Below the pieces are notes generated by a model, which searched no databases, was not told the DNA's origin, and worked only from the letters and a program-made list of their open reading frames with translations. Positions 24,867 to 33,634 of a stretch of DNA of 41,409 nucleotides are shown here, in pieces; position 1 is the first letter of the stretch; each line of letters begins with the position of its first letter. The stretch is taken from positions 1-41,409 of the forward strand of contig CANBKJ010000017.1 in the NCBI GenBank assembly GCA_947369165.1, read 5' to 3'. This stretch comes from an uncultured Lachnoclostridium sp. Its GTDB lineage: Bacteria > Bacillota > Clostridia > Lachnospirales > Lachnospiraceae. A program made the translations under genes and the position numbers.

Positions 24867-24886
24867 ATTTCCTCCGCCTTTCACAA

Positions 24887-26005
24887 CTATGCCTTCCAGC
24901 GGTAAATACAGGACTCCAGCGCTGGAAGCAGCTGCCTGGTGTCGTCCTCCCCGCCTGCTGTCACCGCCACCCAGGTCACAGAGATGCCCCGGTGCAAAAT
25001 CCCCGCCAGCTCCTGCTGGATCTCAGGCTTTCCCTGGGAAGAGACAAAAAAGAGATGTACATGTTCAGCCAGGTTGCCCCGCTCCCTCTGCAGCATTCCC
25101 ACACCGCTCTGGATCTGAGTCTCGTAGGTCACCTCCGCCAGTTTGCGTCGGACCTCCGCTATATATGACTTTCCGCTGCCCTGAAGACGAAATCCCGCGC
25201 CGCCATTTGCTGCCAACATGGTTTTAAGACCCTTCCTGTCCAGAAAATGCACAAGGGAGTAGGCGATCCTTATATTTTCCTCCATGGCGGTCTGATTGAT
25301 AAAATGCCCCGGAGAACCGAGGTTCAGCAAGATCAAAGCCGGCTGTCCTGCCTTATATGCGCTGGTCTTCACCTGCCAGCTTCCCATTTTTGCCGAAGCC
25401 TTCCAATGGATCCGGTTTATCCTGTCCCCAGGAAGGTATTCTCTCACCCCGACATATTCAAAAGGATCTTCAAACATGGGAACCGTCGTTCTCATATCTC
25501 CATAACTTTTCTGAAACAGAGGCAGGATCTTCTCAATGCCCACAAAAGAAGGATATACGATCAATCCAGCTTCCACTTCCTTCTTTTCCAGATAAGTTCT
25601 TTGGAGAAAATAATCCCTGCCAATAAGCTCCGCTTCCCCTATGGAGTATATCCCCCGTCTGGCACATTTTAACCGGAGTTTCCGCCGCACCTGCTCATAA
25701 CCTCTGACACTGATCACATCGTTGCGGTAAAAATAATCCGACACGGAACCACTGTCAAGGTCTTCAAAAGTAAGAAATTTTGATGTCTTGAATTTGACAG
25801 AGACCGCCGGCAAGGTCATTTCCTTATTATTGGTTATAACTTCATAGAGCCAAAGGGTATCCCCCTCTCCCGCCTGTTCCTGGGAAAAGGAAATTTCCAG
25901 TTCAAAATCCTTCGTCCAGTTCTTCTCATACTGGTATCCCATCCTCAGGATAGCAATCCAACAGCCCAGCACCACCAGAACTGCTGCCAATATCATTATA
26001 CTCAT
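24887..26005 (-). CDS. DUF58 domain protein (MoxR-associated)
   Basis: A 372-aa protein with one N-terminal membrane segment (about 1-20), a beta-rich region, and the DUF58 core at about 182-215: FEYVGVREYLPGDRINRIHW followed by KASAKMGSWQVK. The C-terminal half resembles a von Willebrand A-like fold. DUF58 proteins occur almost always with MoxR AAA+ ATPases. The ATG overlaps the moxR stop by 4 bases, so the two are coupled. Biochemical function is not established for the family. Confidence 0.88.
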   Translation of the reverse strand: MSIMILAAVLVVLGCWIAILRMGYQYEKNWTKDFELEISFSQEQAGEGDTLWLYEVITNNKEMTLPAVSVKFKTSKFLTFEDLDSGSVSDYFYRNDVISVRGYEQVRRKLRLKCARRGIYSIGEAELIGRDYFLQRTYLEKKEVEAGLIVYPSFVGIEKILPLFQKSYGDMRTTVPMFEDPFEYVGVREYLPGDRINRIHWKASAKMGSWQVKTSAYKAGQPALILLNLGSPGHFINQTAMEENIRIAYSLVHFLDRKGLKTMLAANGGAGFRLQGSGKSYIAEVRRKLAEVTYETQIQSGVGMLQRERGNLAEHVHLFFVSSQGKPEIQQELAGILHRGISVTWVAVTAGGEDDTRQLLPALESCIYRWKA

Positions 26006-26961
26006 GTTCTGAATGCTTCCTCCGTCGGCGCCGCCACGGCACCTAATATTTCACGGATATAATCCGCCGGCTCCTTTCCACTCATATAGGAATCTGCCAG
26101 CAGGACCCGGTGTGACAATACCATCGGGGCCAGTTTTTTGATCATATCCGGAGTGACAAATTCACTTCCCGTCACCGCCGCAAAACATCGTGCCGCCCGC
26201 ACCAGAGCGATAGCCCCCCGGGTACTGATCCCTACGGCAAGGTTTTTATTCTCACGGCTCTTTTTCACAATCTCCAGCACATAGCCGAGAATCAGATCGT
26301 GTACATGGACCTGTTCACATGCCTTCTGCATCTGTACAAACTCCTCATGAGTGCATACCGGGGAAAGCTTTGCCAGAAAGTCCCCTTCATCCATCACCCG
26401 GCGAAGCAGTTCAAGTTCACTCTTTTCTGCCGGATAACCCATGGAGAGCTTCATCATAAAACGGTCCAGCTGAGCTTCCGGCAAAGGAAATGTCCCGCTG
26501 GTCTCCACCGGATTCTGGGTAGCGATAACAAAAAATGGCGCACCTATTTTCATGGTTTCGCCATCGATGGTTGCCTGGCCCTCTTCCATACATTCCAAAA
26601 GACTGGACTGGGTCCTGGGGGTGGCTCGGTTGATCTCGTCGGCCAGCAGAATATGGCTGAAAATACCGCCGGGACGAAATTCAAATTCGCTGCTCTTCGG
26701 ATTAAAATAGTGAATTCCTGTGACATCCGAGGGCAGAAGATCCGGCGTAAACTGTACCCGTTTAAAACTCATACCAAAAGACGCCGCCAGGCTCTTGGCA
26801 AGCATGGTCTTGCCGGTCCCCGGCACATCCTCCAGAAGAACATGACCTCCTGCAAGAAATGCCGCCAGTACATATTCCATAACCTCTCTTTTCCCCAGAA
26901 TAACCTGTTCCATATTGTCACAGATCTTCTGTGACCGTTCCTGTACCTCTTTTACCTGCAT
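26002..26961 (-). CDS. MoxR-family AAA+ ATPase
   Basis: A 319-aa ATPase. Walker A is VPGTGKTM near 46-53, Walker B LLADEINRA at 105-113, and sensor-type IATQNPVETSGTFPLPEAQLDRF follows, the standard MoxR arrangement. MoxR proteins act as chaperone-like remodelers in assembly of partner complexes, often with DUF58 and vWA proteins. The start is the ATG at 26961, eight bases from GGAG; an ATG at 26967 is too close to the site. It lies 46 bases after the thioesterase gene with no visible terminator between, so it may be cotranscribed with the riboflavin unit. Confidence 0.92.
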   Translation of the reverse strand: MQVKEVQERSQKICDNMEQVILGKREVMEYVLAAFLAGGHVLLEDVPGTGKTMLAKSLAASFGMSFKRVQFTPDLLPSDVTGIHYFNPKSSEFEFRPGGIFSHILLADEINRATPRTQSSLLECMEEGQATIDGETMKIGAPFFVIATQNPVETSGTFPLPEAQLDRFMMKLSMGYPAEKSELELLRRVMDEGDFLAKLSPVCTHEEFVQMQKACEQVHVHDLILGYVLEIVKKSRENKNLAVGISTRGAIALVRAARCFAAVTGSEFVTPDMIKKLAPMVLSHRVLLADSYMSGKEPADYIREILGAVAAPTEEAFRT

Positions 26962-27007
26962 CACCATATCTCCTTTTCTCTTATCGCCAAACTCTGTTGT
27001 TTCGTCA

Positions 27008-27376
27008 CTAAACCGCCACAGGCTTCAGCCCGTGAGGAGTCTTTCTCCCATCTTCATCTACATTGACAAAAACAACGCTTCCCTCACAGTGCATCTCCCC
27101 AGAGAGAAAATCCCTTCCTTCAACAGTCAGTTCTACACTTGTAGTTCCTATCTTTTTCACTTCATATCCCAGTTCCAGTATACTCCCGGTAAAGACGGAT
27201 CTTGTCACACTGATCCCGCGCACCGCCGCCAGTACAAAATGGCTGGTGCTCCCCATCACCTTTGCCATGCCGATAAAGGCTGCCTCTGTGATCCATTCTG
27301 ATATGTACCCCGCATACAGGCTGTTGTGATGATTCATATATTCCGGACGGACAAAATGTCTTGTTGCTATCTCCAT
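27008..27376 (-). CDS. Hotdog-fold acyl-CoA thioesterase
   Basis: A 122-aa single hotdog domain of the YciA/BFIT acyl-CoA thioesterase type. PEYMNHHNSLYAGYISEWITEAAF near 12-35 corresponds to the family's N-x-x-G-x-L/Y-h-G-G-x-h-h-x-x-h-D/E-x-A motif that carries the catalytic acid, and GSILELGYEVKKIGTTS follows in the central strands. The enzyme releases CoA from acyl-CoA; which acyl group is unknown. It has an AAGGAG site and lies 30 bases after the esterase gene. Confidence 0.82.
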   Translation of the reverse strand: MEIATRHFVRPEYMNHHNSLYAGYISEWITEAAFIGMAKVMGSTSHFVLAAVRGISVTRSVFTGSILELGYEVKKIGTTSVELTVEGRDFLSGEMHCEGSVVFVNVDEDGRKTPHGLKPVAV

Positions 27377-27406
27377 CGACTTCTCTCCTTCTCCTTAAAC
27401 CCAGAT

Positions 27407-28222
27407 TCACTGCTGAAATATCCGTTTTGCAAATTGATACAATCCATGTTTCCAGACCTGAAAATCATGGCCGCCCTCTGTGACATAGTATAGATGCTCT
27501 GTCCCATTTTTCTCCAGAGCCTCGTGGTACATCTGAGGATTCTCTTTTACCACCTCATCCTGGTCTCCGGTGCAGATCAGAAGAAGCGTTTTTCCATTAT
27601 AGGCATCCGGCAGTTTTAATGTCTCCCTGGTAAAAAGACCCGGCTCTGACAATATATCCTCATAGGCAAAAATCCCGAATGCCGGACAGAAGGCACCGAT
27701 GCTCCCAAAGCGGTCCGCCATTGTGATGCCGATATACAAAGCCTCTCTTCCTCCCATGGACAGCCCGGCTACTGATGTATATTCCCTGCCTTCAGCCACC
27801 GGATAGTTTGACTCAATATAGGGCATAAGGTCATCCCTCAGATCATGGATAAAGTTATCAAAGGCAGTTGTGTTTGCAAGACAGTATACATCCTCCGGCA
27901 CGCGGTCGTCTTTTCTCGCCCGCACATTGGGCATGACCACGATCATATCCCTGGCCTTTCCCTCCGCCACCAGATTTCCAATGACATACTGTGGGGTTCC
28001 CTCCAGCCATTCTCTGTGGTCACCGCCGATGCCATGGAGAAGATAAAGCACAGGATAGCTTCTTTTCTCGTCGTAATCTACTGGCAGGAGAACACTCGCC
28101 TTCCGCGTGGTCTCTGTGGTCGTGGAATCATAAGTAATGGTCTCCACATGACCATATCTTCTTCCCTGTACCGGTTGGTCAAAACCATCCGGCACAGAGT
28201 ATATTGGATCAATCTTGTTCAT
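27407..28222 (-). CDS. Alpha/beta hydrolase, esterase D / CE1-like
   Basis: A 271-aa cytoplasmic alpha/beta hydrolase (no signal peptide). The nucleophile is S155 in GLSMGG, the acid is D220 or D222 in CTGDQDEVV, and the histidine H252 in EGGHDFQVWKHGL. The oxyanion region is YLLHGIGGDHREW near 60-72. This is the layout of the carbohydrate esterase 1 / putative esterase family, which includes feruloyl and acetylxylan esterases and S-formylglutathione hydrolase. Lack of a signal peptide favours an intracellular substrate. It lies between the radical SAM and thioesterase genes in a colinear run. Confidence 0.85.
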   Translation of the reverse strand: MNKIDPIYSVPDGFDQPVQGRRYGHVETITYDSTTTETTRKASVLLPVDYDEKRSYPVLYLLHGIGGDHREWLEGTPQYVIGNLVAEGKARDMIVVMPNVRARKDDRVPEDVYCLANTTAFDNFIHDLRDDLMPYIESNYPVAEGREYTSVAGLSMGGREALYIGITMADRFGSIGAFCPAFGIFAYEDILSEPGLFTRETLKLPDAYNGKTLLLICTGDQDEVVKENPQMYHEALEKNGTEHLYYVTEGGHDFQVWKHGLYQFAKRIFQQ

Positions 28223-28234
28223 CTAATCTATCTC

Positions 28235-28837
28235 CTAACTCTCGAAGGAACGAATCCGATAGCTGACACCAAGATCTTCACAGATCTTCCGGCATCGCTC
28301 CTCTTCCTCTTCGGTAATGGTTGTCGCCACTGTGGTCATCGTCACGCTGGGCACATACCGCTTTACATCTCCTGCAAATTTTAACATGGCGTCAAAAGAA
28401 CCGATACCAAATTTATTTCTGGTAAGCTCCAGATATTGTTCCGGATCCGGAGTATTCAGACTGATGGAAATGGCATCTACCTTTCCCTCAAACATCGGTG
28501 TCACATCTTTTCCGTACATCAGATTGGCCAGACCATTCGTATTTACCCGGATCTTTTTTCCAAATTTTTCTTTGGCAAAGGCGGCCACATCCAGCAGATC
28601 CTCCAATCGTTCCGTGGGTTCTCCGTAACCACAGAACACAAGATCCTGATATGTGTCCGGCGGAAATTTATCAAACTCTGCTTTTACCTCTTCTACCGCA
28701 GGCTCCCGCTCCAGCCAGAGACTGCCGGAGCCATTCAGCTCCTCTCCGTTCTGGCGGAGGCAGAAGGTACAGGCACAGGGACACCGGTTGGTCATATTCA
28801 CATATAGATTCCCATACAGAGGATATAAGATCGTCAT
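28235..28837 (-). CDS. TatD-associated radical SAM protein
   Basis: A 200-aa radical SAM protein with the CxxxCxxC iron-sulfur motif at C19, C23, C26 (NRCPCACTFC). GYGEPTERLEDL near 70-81 is the SAM-binding GGE-like motif, and VNTNGL the following strand. The short length and YVNMTNRC start match the family described as radical SAM, TatD family-associated, which is often fused to or next to a TatD nuclease gene. No tatD is in this window. Substrate is unknown. It starts 16 bases after the ribH stop with a GGGAGG site. Confidence 0.85.
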   Translation of the reverse strand: MTILYPLYGNLYVNMTNRCPCACTFCLRQNGEELNGSGSLWLEREPAVEEVKAEFDKFPPDTYQDLVFCGYGEPTERLEDLLDVAAFAKEKFGKKIRVNTNGLANLMYGKDVTPMFEGKVDAISISLNTPDPEQYLELTRNKFGIGSFDAMLKFAGDVKRYVPSVTMTTVATTITEEEEERCRKICEDLGVSYRIRSFES

Positions 28838-28853
28838 GAAAGCTTCCTCCCTC

Positions 28854-29318
28854 TTAGAATTTTTTCATCAGATTTACCATCTCGATGGCCGTCGTCGCCG
28901 CATCATATCCCTTGTTTCCGGCCTTTGTACCGGCGCGCTCGATGGCCTGCTCAATATTATCCGTGGTGATTACTCCAAAGATCGTCGGAACGCCGGTCTT
29001 CAATCCCACTGTGGCAATCCCCTTGCTTACCTCGGCGCATACATAATCATAGTGGGAGGTGGATCCTTTGATGACGGCGCCCAGGCAAATTACGGCATCG
29101 TACTTCCCGGATTCCGCCATCTTCTGGGCTGTCATCGGAATCTCAAAGGCACCCGGCACCCAGGCGAGATCCACATTATTCTCTGTATCCACATCATGCC
29201 GTCTCAGGGCGTCCTCCGCCCCTCCTACAAGTTTGGATACAATAAATTCATTAAATCTCGCTGCCACGATACCTACCTTCATTCCATTCCCTACTACATT
29301 TCCTTCTAACACTCTCAT
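28854..29318 (-). CDS. ribH: 6,7-dimethyl-8-ribityllumazine synthase
   Basis: A 154-aa enzyme that joins the ribityl-pyrimidinedione and 3,4-dihydroxy-2-butanone 4-phosphate into lumazine, the step before riboflavin. [19 protein letters not shown] (20-38), [24 protein letters not shown] and [17 protein letters not shown] are typical. It starts immediately after the ribBA stop codon (TAA then ATG), with GGAGG inside the end of ribBA. Confidence 0.97.
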   Translation of the reverse strand: MRVLEGNVVGNGMKVGIVAARFNEFIVSKLVGGAEDALRRHDVDTENNVDLAWVPGAFEIPMTAQKMAESGKYDAVICLGAVIKGSTSHYDYVCAEVSKGIATVGLKTGVPTIFGVITTDNIEQAIERAGTKAGNKGYDAATTAIEMVNLMKKF

Positions 29319-30548
29319 TTATTTTTCCTCCATTTCTTTTTTATAATTGGTCATATGCTGCATCTTTTCCTGTTTTGTCAGGAGATATTTGAAATCTTCC
29401 CTCTTCGGTTCGATCTGAATAGGCACCCGCTCTAAGATCTTTATCCCATAGCCGCTGAGACCGGTAATCTTGGTGGGATTATTGGTCAGCAGACGCAGCT
29501 GCTTCACGCCGAGATCATATAAGATCTGGGCGCCGATCCCATATTCCCTGAGATCCGGGGCAAACCCCAGTTTTACATTTGCCTCCACTGTATCATATCC
29601 CTGTTCCTGCAGTTCATATGCCTTTAATTTATTAATAAGACCGATTCCCCGGCCCTCCTGGCGCATATACAAAAGGATTCCCCGGCCTTCCGCCGCGATC
29701 TGTTTCATGGCACTCTCCAACTGCTCTCCGCAGTCACAGCGTTTGGATCCAAATACATCTCCTGTGAGACACTCGGAATGCACCCGGCACAGCACCGGTT
29801 CACCGTCAGATATATCTCCCATGGTGAGTGCCACATGGTGTTCTCCGTTTAATTTATTCACATAGCCATGAATCCGGAAATCGCCAAACTTTGTGGGAAG
29901 CTTCGCATCTGCTTCCTTTTCCACAAGGCTCTCCTCTTCCAGTCTGCGGCGTATAATTTCTTCGATGGTGATCACAGTAAACCCGTGTTCCCTGGCAAAT
30001 TCAAGAAGCTCTGTGGTACGCATCATGGTGCCGTCTTCTCTCATAATCTCACAGCAGAGACCGCATTCTTTCAGTCCCGCCAGCTTCATAAGATCCACCG
30101 TAGCTTCCGTGTGTCCTGCCCGTTTGAGGACGCCGCCCTCTCTCGCCTCCAGCGGAAACATATGTCCCGGTCTCCGGAAATCCTCCGGCTTTGCTCCCTC
30201 TTCCACTGTTTTTACCGCTGTCAAAGATCTCTCAAATGCCGAGATTCCCGTCGTGGTCTCCACGTGGTCGATAGATACCGTAAAGGCGGTAGAATGGTTA
30301 TCGGTATTTACCTCCACCATCTGGGTGAGTCCCAGCTTTTCACACATCTTCCGGCTCATGGGCATACAGATCAGCCCCTTTGCCAGACTTGCCATGGCAT
30401 TCACATTTTCCGGCGTGGCATATTCTGCCGCACAGATCAGATCTCCTTCATTTTCCCGGTCTGGATCATCGATCACAAGGATCAGTTTTCCATCCCTTAA
30501 ATCCTGTAATGCCTGTTCCAGTTTACCAAACTGTACTTTCTCTTCCAT
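29319..30548 (-). CDS. ribBA: Bifunctional DHBP synthase / GTP cyclohydrolase II
   Basis: A 409-aa fusion. The N-terminal RibB domain (1-205) makes dihydroxybutanone phosphate from ribulose 5-phosphate, with [10 protein letters not shown] (27-36) and RAGHTEAT (143-150). The C-terminal RibA domain (210-400) opens GTP and has the zinc cysteines C260, C271 and C273 and the RQEGRGIGL loop (296-304). Both sites look intact. It feeds both branches to lumazine synthase. It follows ribE by 60 bases with a strong AGGAGG site. Confidence 0.97.
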   Translation of the reverse strand: MEEKVQFGKLEQALQDLRDGKLILVIDDPDRENEGDLICAAEYATPENVNAMASLAKGLICMPMSRKMCEKLGLTQMVEVNTDNHSTAFTVSIDHVETTTGISAFERSLTAVKTVEEGAKPEDFRRPGHMFPLEAREGGVLKRAGHTEATVDLMKLAGLKECGLCCEIMREDGTMMRTTELLEFAREHGFTVITIEEIIRRRLEEESLVEKEADAKLPTKFGDFRIHGYVNKLNGEHHVALTMGDISDGEPVLCRVHSECLTGDVFGSKRCDCGEQLESAMKQIAAEGRGILLYMRQEGRGIGLINKLKAYELQEQGYDTVEANVKLGFAPDLREYGIGAQILYDLGVKQLRLLTNNPTKITGLSGYGIKILERVPIQIEPKREDFKYLLTKQEKMQHMTNYKKEMEEK

Positions 30549-30608
30549 AACCTACCTCCTGTATAGGAATATTCTGTTACAGAGCCAAAAAAAATTTTGA
30601 CCCAGTCA

Positions 30609-31262
30609 TCACACAAATCCATGTTCCATAAGAAACGCATCTGTAATCTTTGATTCTACTCCAGTAGTTTTTTCAGTCGTTTTCATCAGCTTTTCAATAT
30701 ATTTTCCGATTACATCACACTCAAGATTTACGATGTCGCCCTTCTGCCGGAATCCCAGACTGGTCTCCCCCTGGGTGTGGGGAATGATAGACACGGAAAA
30801 ATCTCCCTCCGTCACCCTGGCCACCGTCAAACTGATACCGTCTATAGCAATGGACCCCTTTTCCACAACATACCTCAGCAGCTGGGGCTCCGCCTCCACT
30901 GTGTACCATACCGCGGTCTCATCCCGGCGGATATCCCGGATCTTTCCGGTGCCGTCGATATGCCCTGCCACAATATGTCCGCCAAAGCGTCCGTCTGCTG
31001 CCATCGCCCGCTCTAAGTTCACTGGGCTGTTCTTTGACAGGCTGCCAAGAGAGCTTCGTTCCAGTGTCTCCGCCATGACATCTGCCGTATAGCCCTGTTC
31101 ATGCAGGCTGGTCACGGTAAGGCAAACTCCATTGACGGCGATGCTGTCACCGATCTTCGTCCCCTCCAGCACTTTCTGGCAGCGGATTCCCAGCACTGCC
31201 GACTGGGTTCCTTTTTTAATGGAATCAATCCTTCCGATCTCTTCGATTATTCCGGTAAACAT
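30609..31262 (-). CDS. ribE: Riboflavin synthase alpha subunit
   Basis: A 217-aa enzyme that dismutates two lumazines into riboflavin. It shows the internal duplication typical of the family: MFTGIIEEIG and VNGVCLTV in the first barrel, GGHIVAGHIDGTGKI and IDGISLTV in the second. The start is the ATG at 31262 with AGGAGG; it overlaps the end of ribD by 16 bases, so the two are coupled. Confidence 0.96.
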   Translation of the reverse strand: MFTGIIEEIGRIDSIKKGTQSAVLGIRCQKVLEGTKIGDSIAVNGVCLTVTSLHEQGYTADVMAETLERSSLGSLSKNSPVNLERAMAADGRFGGHIVAGHIDGTGKIRDIRRDETAVWYTVEAEPQLLRYVVEKGSIAIDGISLTVARVTEGDFSVSIIPHTQGETSLGFRQKGDIVNLECDVIGKYIEKLMKTTEKTTGVESKITDAFLMEHGFV

Positions 31263-32362
31263 ATATCCGCCTCCTTTTCCGGCATTTTTCCCGTGATACA
31301 AATATCTTCCCCAAAGGGGATGATTTCTATTTCATTTAGAACTGCCGCCTCCCTCATTGTGGCAAAACCAGTCCCCTCCACCGGGGATTTTGCCTCTTTT
31401 CCCCCAATTAGTTTTGGGGCGACATAGGCGTACACCCGGTTTACAAGTCCGGTCAGAAGAAGGGAACCATGTAACGTTCCGCCTCCCTCCACCAGAACGC
31501 TGTCAATCTGCCTTTCTCCCAGCTTGTGAAATAACAGATTCAGGTCAACCTGGTCTCCATCTCCACATCTGATTAGTTCTACTCCCGCAGACAAAAGTTT
31601 CTCTCTCTTTTCCTTCTTTCCATCCCCGGCATAGGACACAATCGTGGGGATCTCTGACGCGGAGGCCACAATCTGGCTTTCCTCTGGAATTCTGAGATGG
31701 GTATCACAAATGATACGGACCGGATCTGTTCCTTTCGGGATGCGGCAGTTCAGCATAGGATCATCAGCGAGAATCGTATCCACCCCTGCCATGATGGCAG
31801 AATATTTATTTCGGAGCTCATGCACATGCTTTCTGGCGGCTTCCCCCGTCACCCATTTGGAATCCCCGGTATAGGCGGCGATCTTTCCGTCCAGTGTCAT
31901 CGCATATTTCATCGCCACAAAGGGCATTCTGGTACGGATAAAATGAAAAAATATCTCGTTCAGCTCCAGGCATTCTTTTTCCAGGATCCCGGTCTCCACC
32001 TGGACCCCCTTTTCTCTCAGCAGGCGCACGCCATTGCCCGCCACTTTCGGATTGGGATCCATAGCCCCCACAAACACCCTGCCGATCCTTTTTTCTATGA
32101 TGATATCTGTACAGGGCGGTGTCTTTCCCTGATGGCAGCAGGGTTCCAATGTAACATACAGATCTGCCCCCTCCACGTCTTCCCTGCATTTTGTCAGAGC
32201 ATTTCTCTCAGCATGGAATTCGCCGTATTTCTCATGACATCCCTCTGCCACGATCCTTCCGTCTTTCACCACCACACATCCCACCATGGGATTGGGGGAG
32301 GTGTGTCCCATGGCAGTCTTCGCCAGCTCCAGGGCACGTTTCATATAATCTTCATGTGACAT
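31247..32362 (-). CDS. ribD: Riboflavin biosynthesis deaminase/reductase
   Basis: A 371-aa two-domain enzyme. The N-terminal deaminase (1-145) has zinc ligands H50, C75 and C84 (HAERNAL; TLEPCCHQGKTPPC). The C-terminal reductase (150-371) begins VAMKYAMTLDGKIA and includes VLVEGGGTLHGSLL. It removes ammonia and reduces the ribosyl side chain of the GTP-derived pyrimidine. The ATG at 32362 has an AGGAGGG site that lies just past the riboswitch terminator, so translation needs readthrough. Confidence 0.97.
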   Translation of the reverse strand: MSHEDYMKRALELAKTAMGHTSPNPMVGCVVVKDGRIVAEGCHEKYGEFHAERNALTKCREDVEGADLYVTLEPCCHQGKTPPCTDIIIEKRIGRVFVGAMDPNPKVAGNGVRLLREKGVQVETGILEKECLELNEIFFHFIRTRMPFVAMKYAMTLDGKIAAYTGDSKWVTGEAARKHVHELRNKYSAIMAGVDTILADDPMLNCRIPKGTDPVRIICDTHLRIPEESQIVASASEIPTIVSYAGDGKKEKREKLLSAGVELIRCGDGDQVDLNLLFHKLGERQIDSVLVEGGGTLHGSLLLTGLVNRVYAYVAPKLIGGKEAKSPVEGTGFATMREAAVLNEIEIIPFGEDICITGKMPEKEADICLPE

Positions 32363-32393
32363 AAGGATCCCTCCTTTCGCGCGCAGCATATTC

Positions 32394-32430
32394 AAAAAGC
32401 CCTGAATATAATACAATTATATTCAGGGCT
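32394..32430 (-). terminator. Riboswitch-controlled terminator before ribD
   Basis: On the minus strand AGCCCTGAATATA and TATATTCAGGGCT (13-bp perfect stem, 32398-32430) are followed by a short T run (plus-strand A's at 32394-32398). It lies between the FMN aptamer and ribD. When FMN is bound it should form and stop transcription. Confidence 0.88.
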
Positions 32431-32463
32431 CGCCAAAATCTTATTTCTCTAAAATACCGAACC

Positions 32464-32588
32464 ATCTTCTTCCATCCAGACTATACTGTCGGCTTTGGAA
32501 TTTCACCAAATCAGCGGCAGCGGCAACATGTGCCGAACCGGTCGCGGGCTGTAACCGCCGGTGAGGAATTGCACCTCGCCCTGAAGAT
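32464..32588 (-). promoter_or_regulatory. FMN riboswitch (RFN element)
   Basis: The minus strand carries all conserved RFN blocks in order: CTTCAGGGCGAGGTG, ATTCCTCACCGGCGGT, CAGCCCGCGA, GATTTGGTGAAATTCC, AAAGCCGACAGTATAGTC, and TGGATGGAAGAAGAT. The closing P1 stem pairs ATCTTC at the 5' end with GAAGAT at the 3' end. FMN riboswitches lower transcription of riboflavin genes when FMN is ample. Downstream is a perfect terminator and then ribD, so control is by transcription termination. Confidence 0.96.
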
Positions 32589-32597
32589 TGATATTGC

Positions 32598-32615
32598 TGG
32601 ACAGCGAAGTCCAGC
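32598..32615 (-). other. Small hairpin between promoter and FMN aptamer
   Basis: CTGGAC and GTCCAG pair around a TTCGCT loop at the very start of the transcript, before the aptamer. Such 5' hairpins often protect RNA from degradation. Confidence 0.5.
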
Positions 32616-32627
32616 TACTAGAGTCTT

Positions 32628-32656
32628 ATTATAGCATGGTGACTTAATTCTGTCAA
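32628..32656 (-). promoter_or_regulatory. SigmaA promoter of the riboflavin operon
   Basis: On the minus strand a perfect TTGACA (32651-32656), 17 bases, perfect TATAAT (32628-32633). RNA would start near 32621, about 30 bases before the FMN aptamer. The remaining stretch up to the GNAT gene (32657-32732) is A+T-rich and shows no gene or clear terminator. Confidence 0.92.
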
Positions 32657-32732
32657 ATAATAACTAATAGACGTTTCAATATCATATTACTATCTAAAAT
32701 TTGTTTATCCTTAATCAAACTCTTCTTCCAAT

Positions 32733-33536
32733 TTATTTCTCTACCACCACAGATTCTCCACTTGATAGGTCGCCATTCAGCCATTGCCATTTCTCCTGTA
32801 ATTTAATCTTCCCATTTCCCAAAATATGCGGAATGCTGTGACACTTTCCAAACCTTACCTGCCTGTCTTTATTCAAATGTTGATAATGAAAATCCAGCTC
32901 TCCGTTCTCAGCCACAGTGCCAACCATGTGTCCTTTTAATACATCCCCGCCACTGTATTCTGCCCAAAACAAATCACTCTCCTGAAAATATTGGAATATC
33001 GTTTCTGCATCCACTTCCCCATTTTCCGTATTGCTTTGAGACATAAAAATCTTACCATTATAATTTATCCTCGCTTGCTGGCTATGAACCCCTTTCTCCA
33101 TTTCATCATAAATCAGAATATCTCCATGATCTGTCTCAATCCTGCAGGTTTTCTTCTCTTTATATCCACGCTTCAAATACATTTCTTTTGCCGCTAATGA
33201 GGAATCAATATGGACATGGCTGAATTTCTCTGCAATTTTTTTCTCCGCAAAGTCCATAAGCTGACTGCCATATCCATGAGATTGATATTCCGGCAGTACA
33301 AAAAGACGGTTTACCGCATTTTTCTTTATTGTCACAGTCCCTACCTTACGTCCGTCTTCTTCCAACAGCCACACGATCCCATTTTCAACATCAGATAAAA
33401 CATTCTCTCTACTGTGATGTTGCAGAAAAAAATCAACCACACCCTCTGCGTAATAATGAGAATATATCTCCGAAACGGTTTCTCTTGTAATCTGCAAGAC
33501 ACTTTCCAAATCTGAACTTTCTGCAGGCCGTATCAT
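32733..33536 (-). CDS. GNAT acetyltransferase fused to a C-terminal beta-rich domain
   Basis: A 267-aa protein in two parts. Residues 1-145 are a GNAT acetyltransferase: IRPAESSDLESVLQI at the start and the acetyl-CoA loop LFVLPEYQSHGYGSQLM at 78-94. Residues about 155-267 (INYNGKIFMSQSNTENGEV, FWAEYSGGDVLKGHMVG, KWQWLNGDLSSGES) resemble small stand-alone proteins commonly labelled N-acetylglutamate synthase, probably a lipocalin-like barrel; that label is doubtful. The fusion implies a shared function, unknown here. Start at the ATG 33536 with AGGAGAG. Base composition is more A+T-rich than the rib and pyr genes on either side. Confidence 0.82.
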   Translation of the reverse strand: MIRPAESSDLESVLQITRETVSEIYSHYYAEGVVDFFLQHHSRENVLSDVENGIVWLLEEDGRKVGTVTIKKNAVNRLFVLPEYQSHGYGSQLMDFAEKKIAEKFSHVHIDSSLAAKEMYLKRGYKEKKTCRIETDHGDILIYDEMEKGVHSQQARINYNGKIFMSQSNTENGEVDAETIFQYFQESDLFWAEYSGGDVLKGHMVGTVAENGELDFHYQHLNKDRQVRFGKCHSIPHILGNGKIKLQEKWQWLNGDLSSGESVVVEK

Positions 33537-33634
33537 CTGTTCTCTCCTATCTATAAAAAATTCCAAACCTTTTCATCATATGCCTCATTGCCACTGGGGT
33601 TGTGATAAATTCTGGATTCCTAAGTATTACCCCT

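Noticed and set aside
26299..26934. 211-aa plus-strand open frame
   Set aside because: Antisense to moxR; no recognisable domain or ribosome site.
29893..30600. 235-aa plus-strand open frame
   Set aside because: Antisense to ribBA, which has intact catalytic motifs; the Ser/Arg-rich composition is typical of a shadow frame.
30549..30608. A/T run between ribE and ribBA as an internal terminator
   Set aside because: Only a 4-bp TGAC/GTCA stem precedes the T's, too weak to stop transcription; the genes belong to one pathway.
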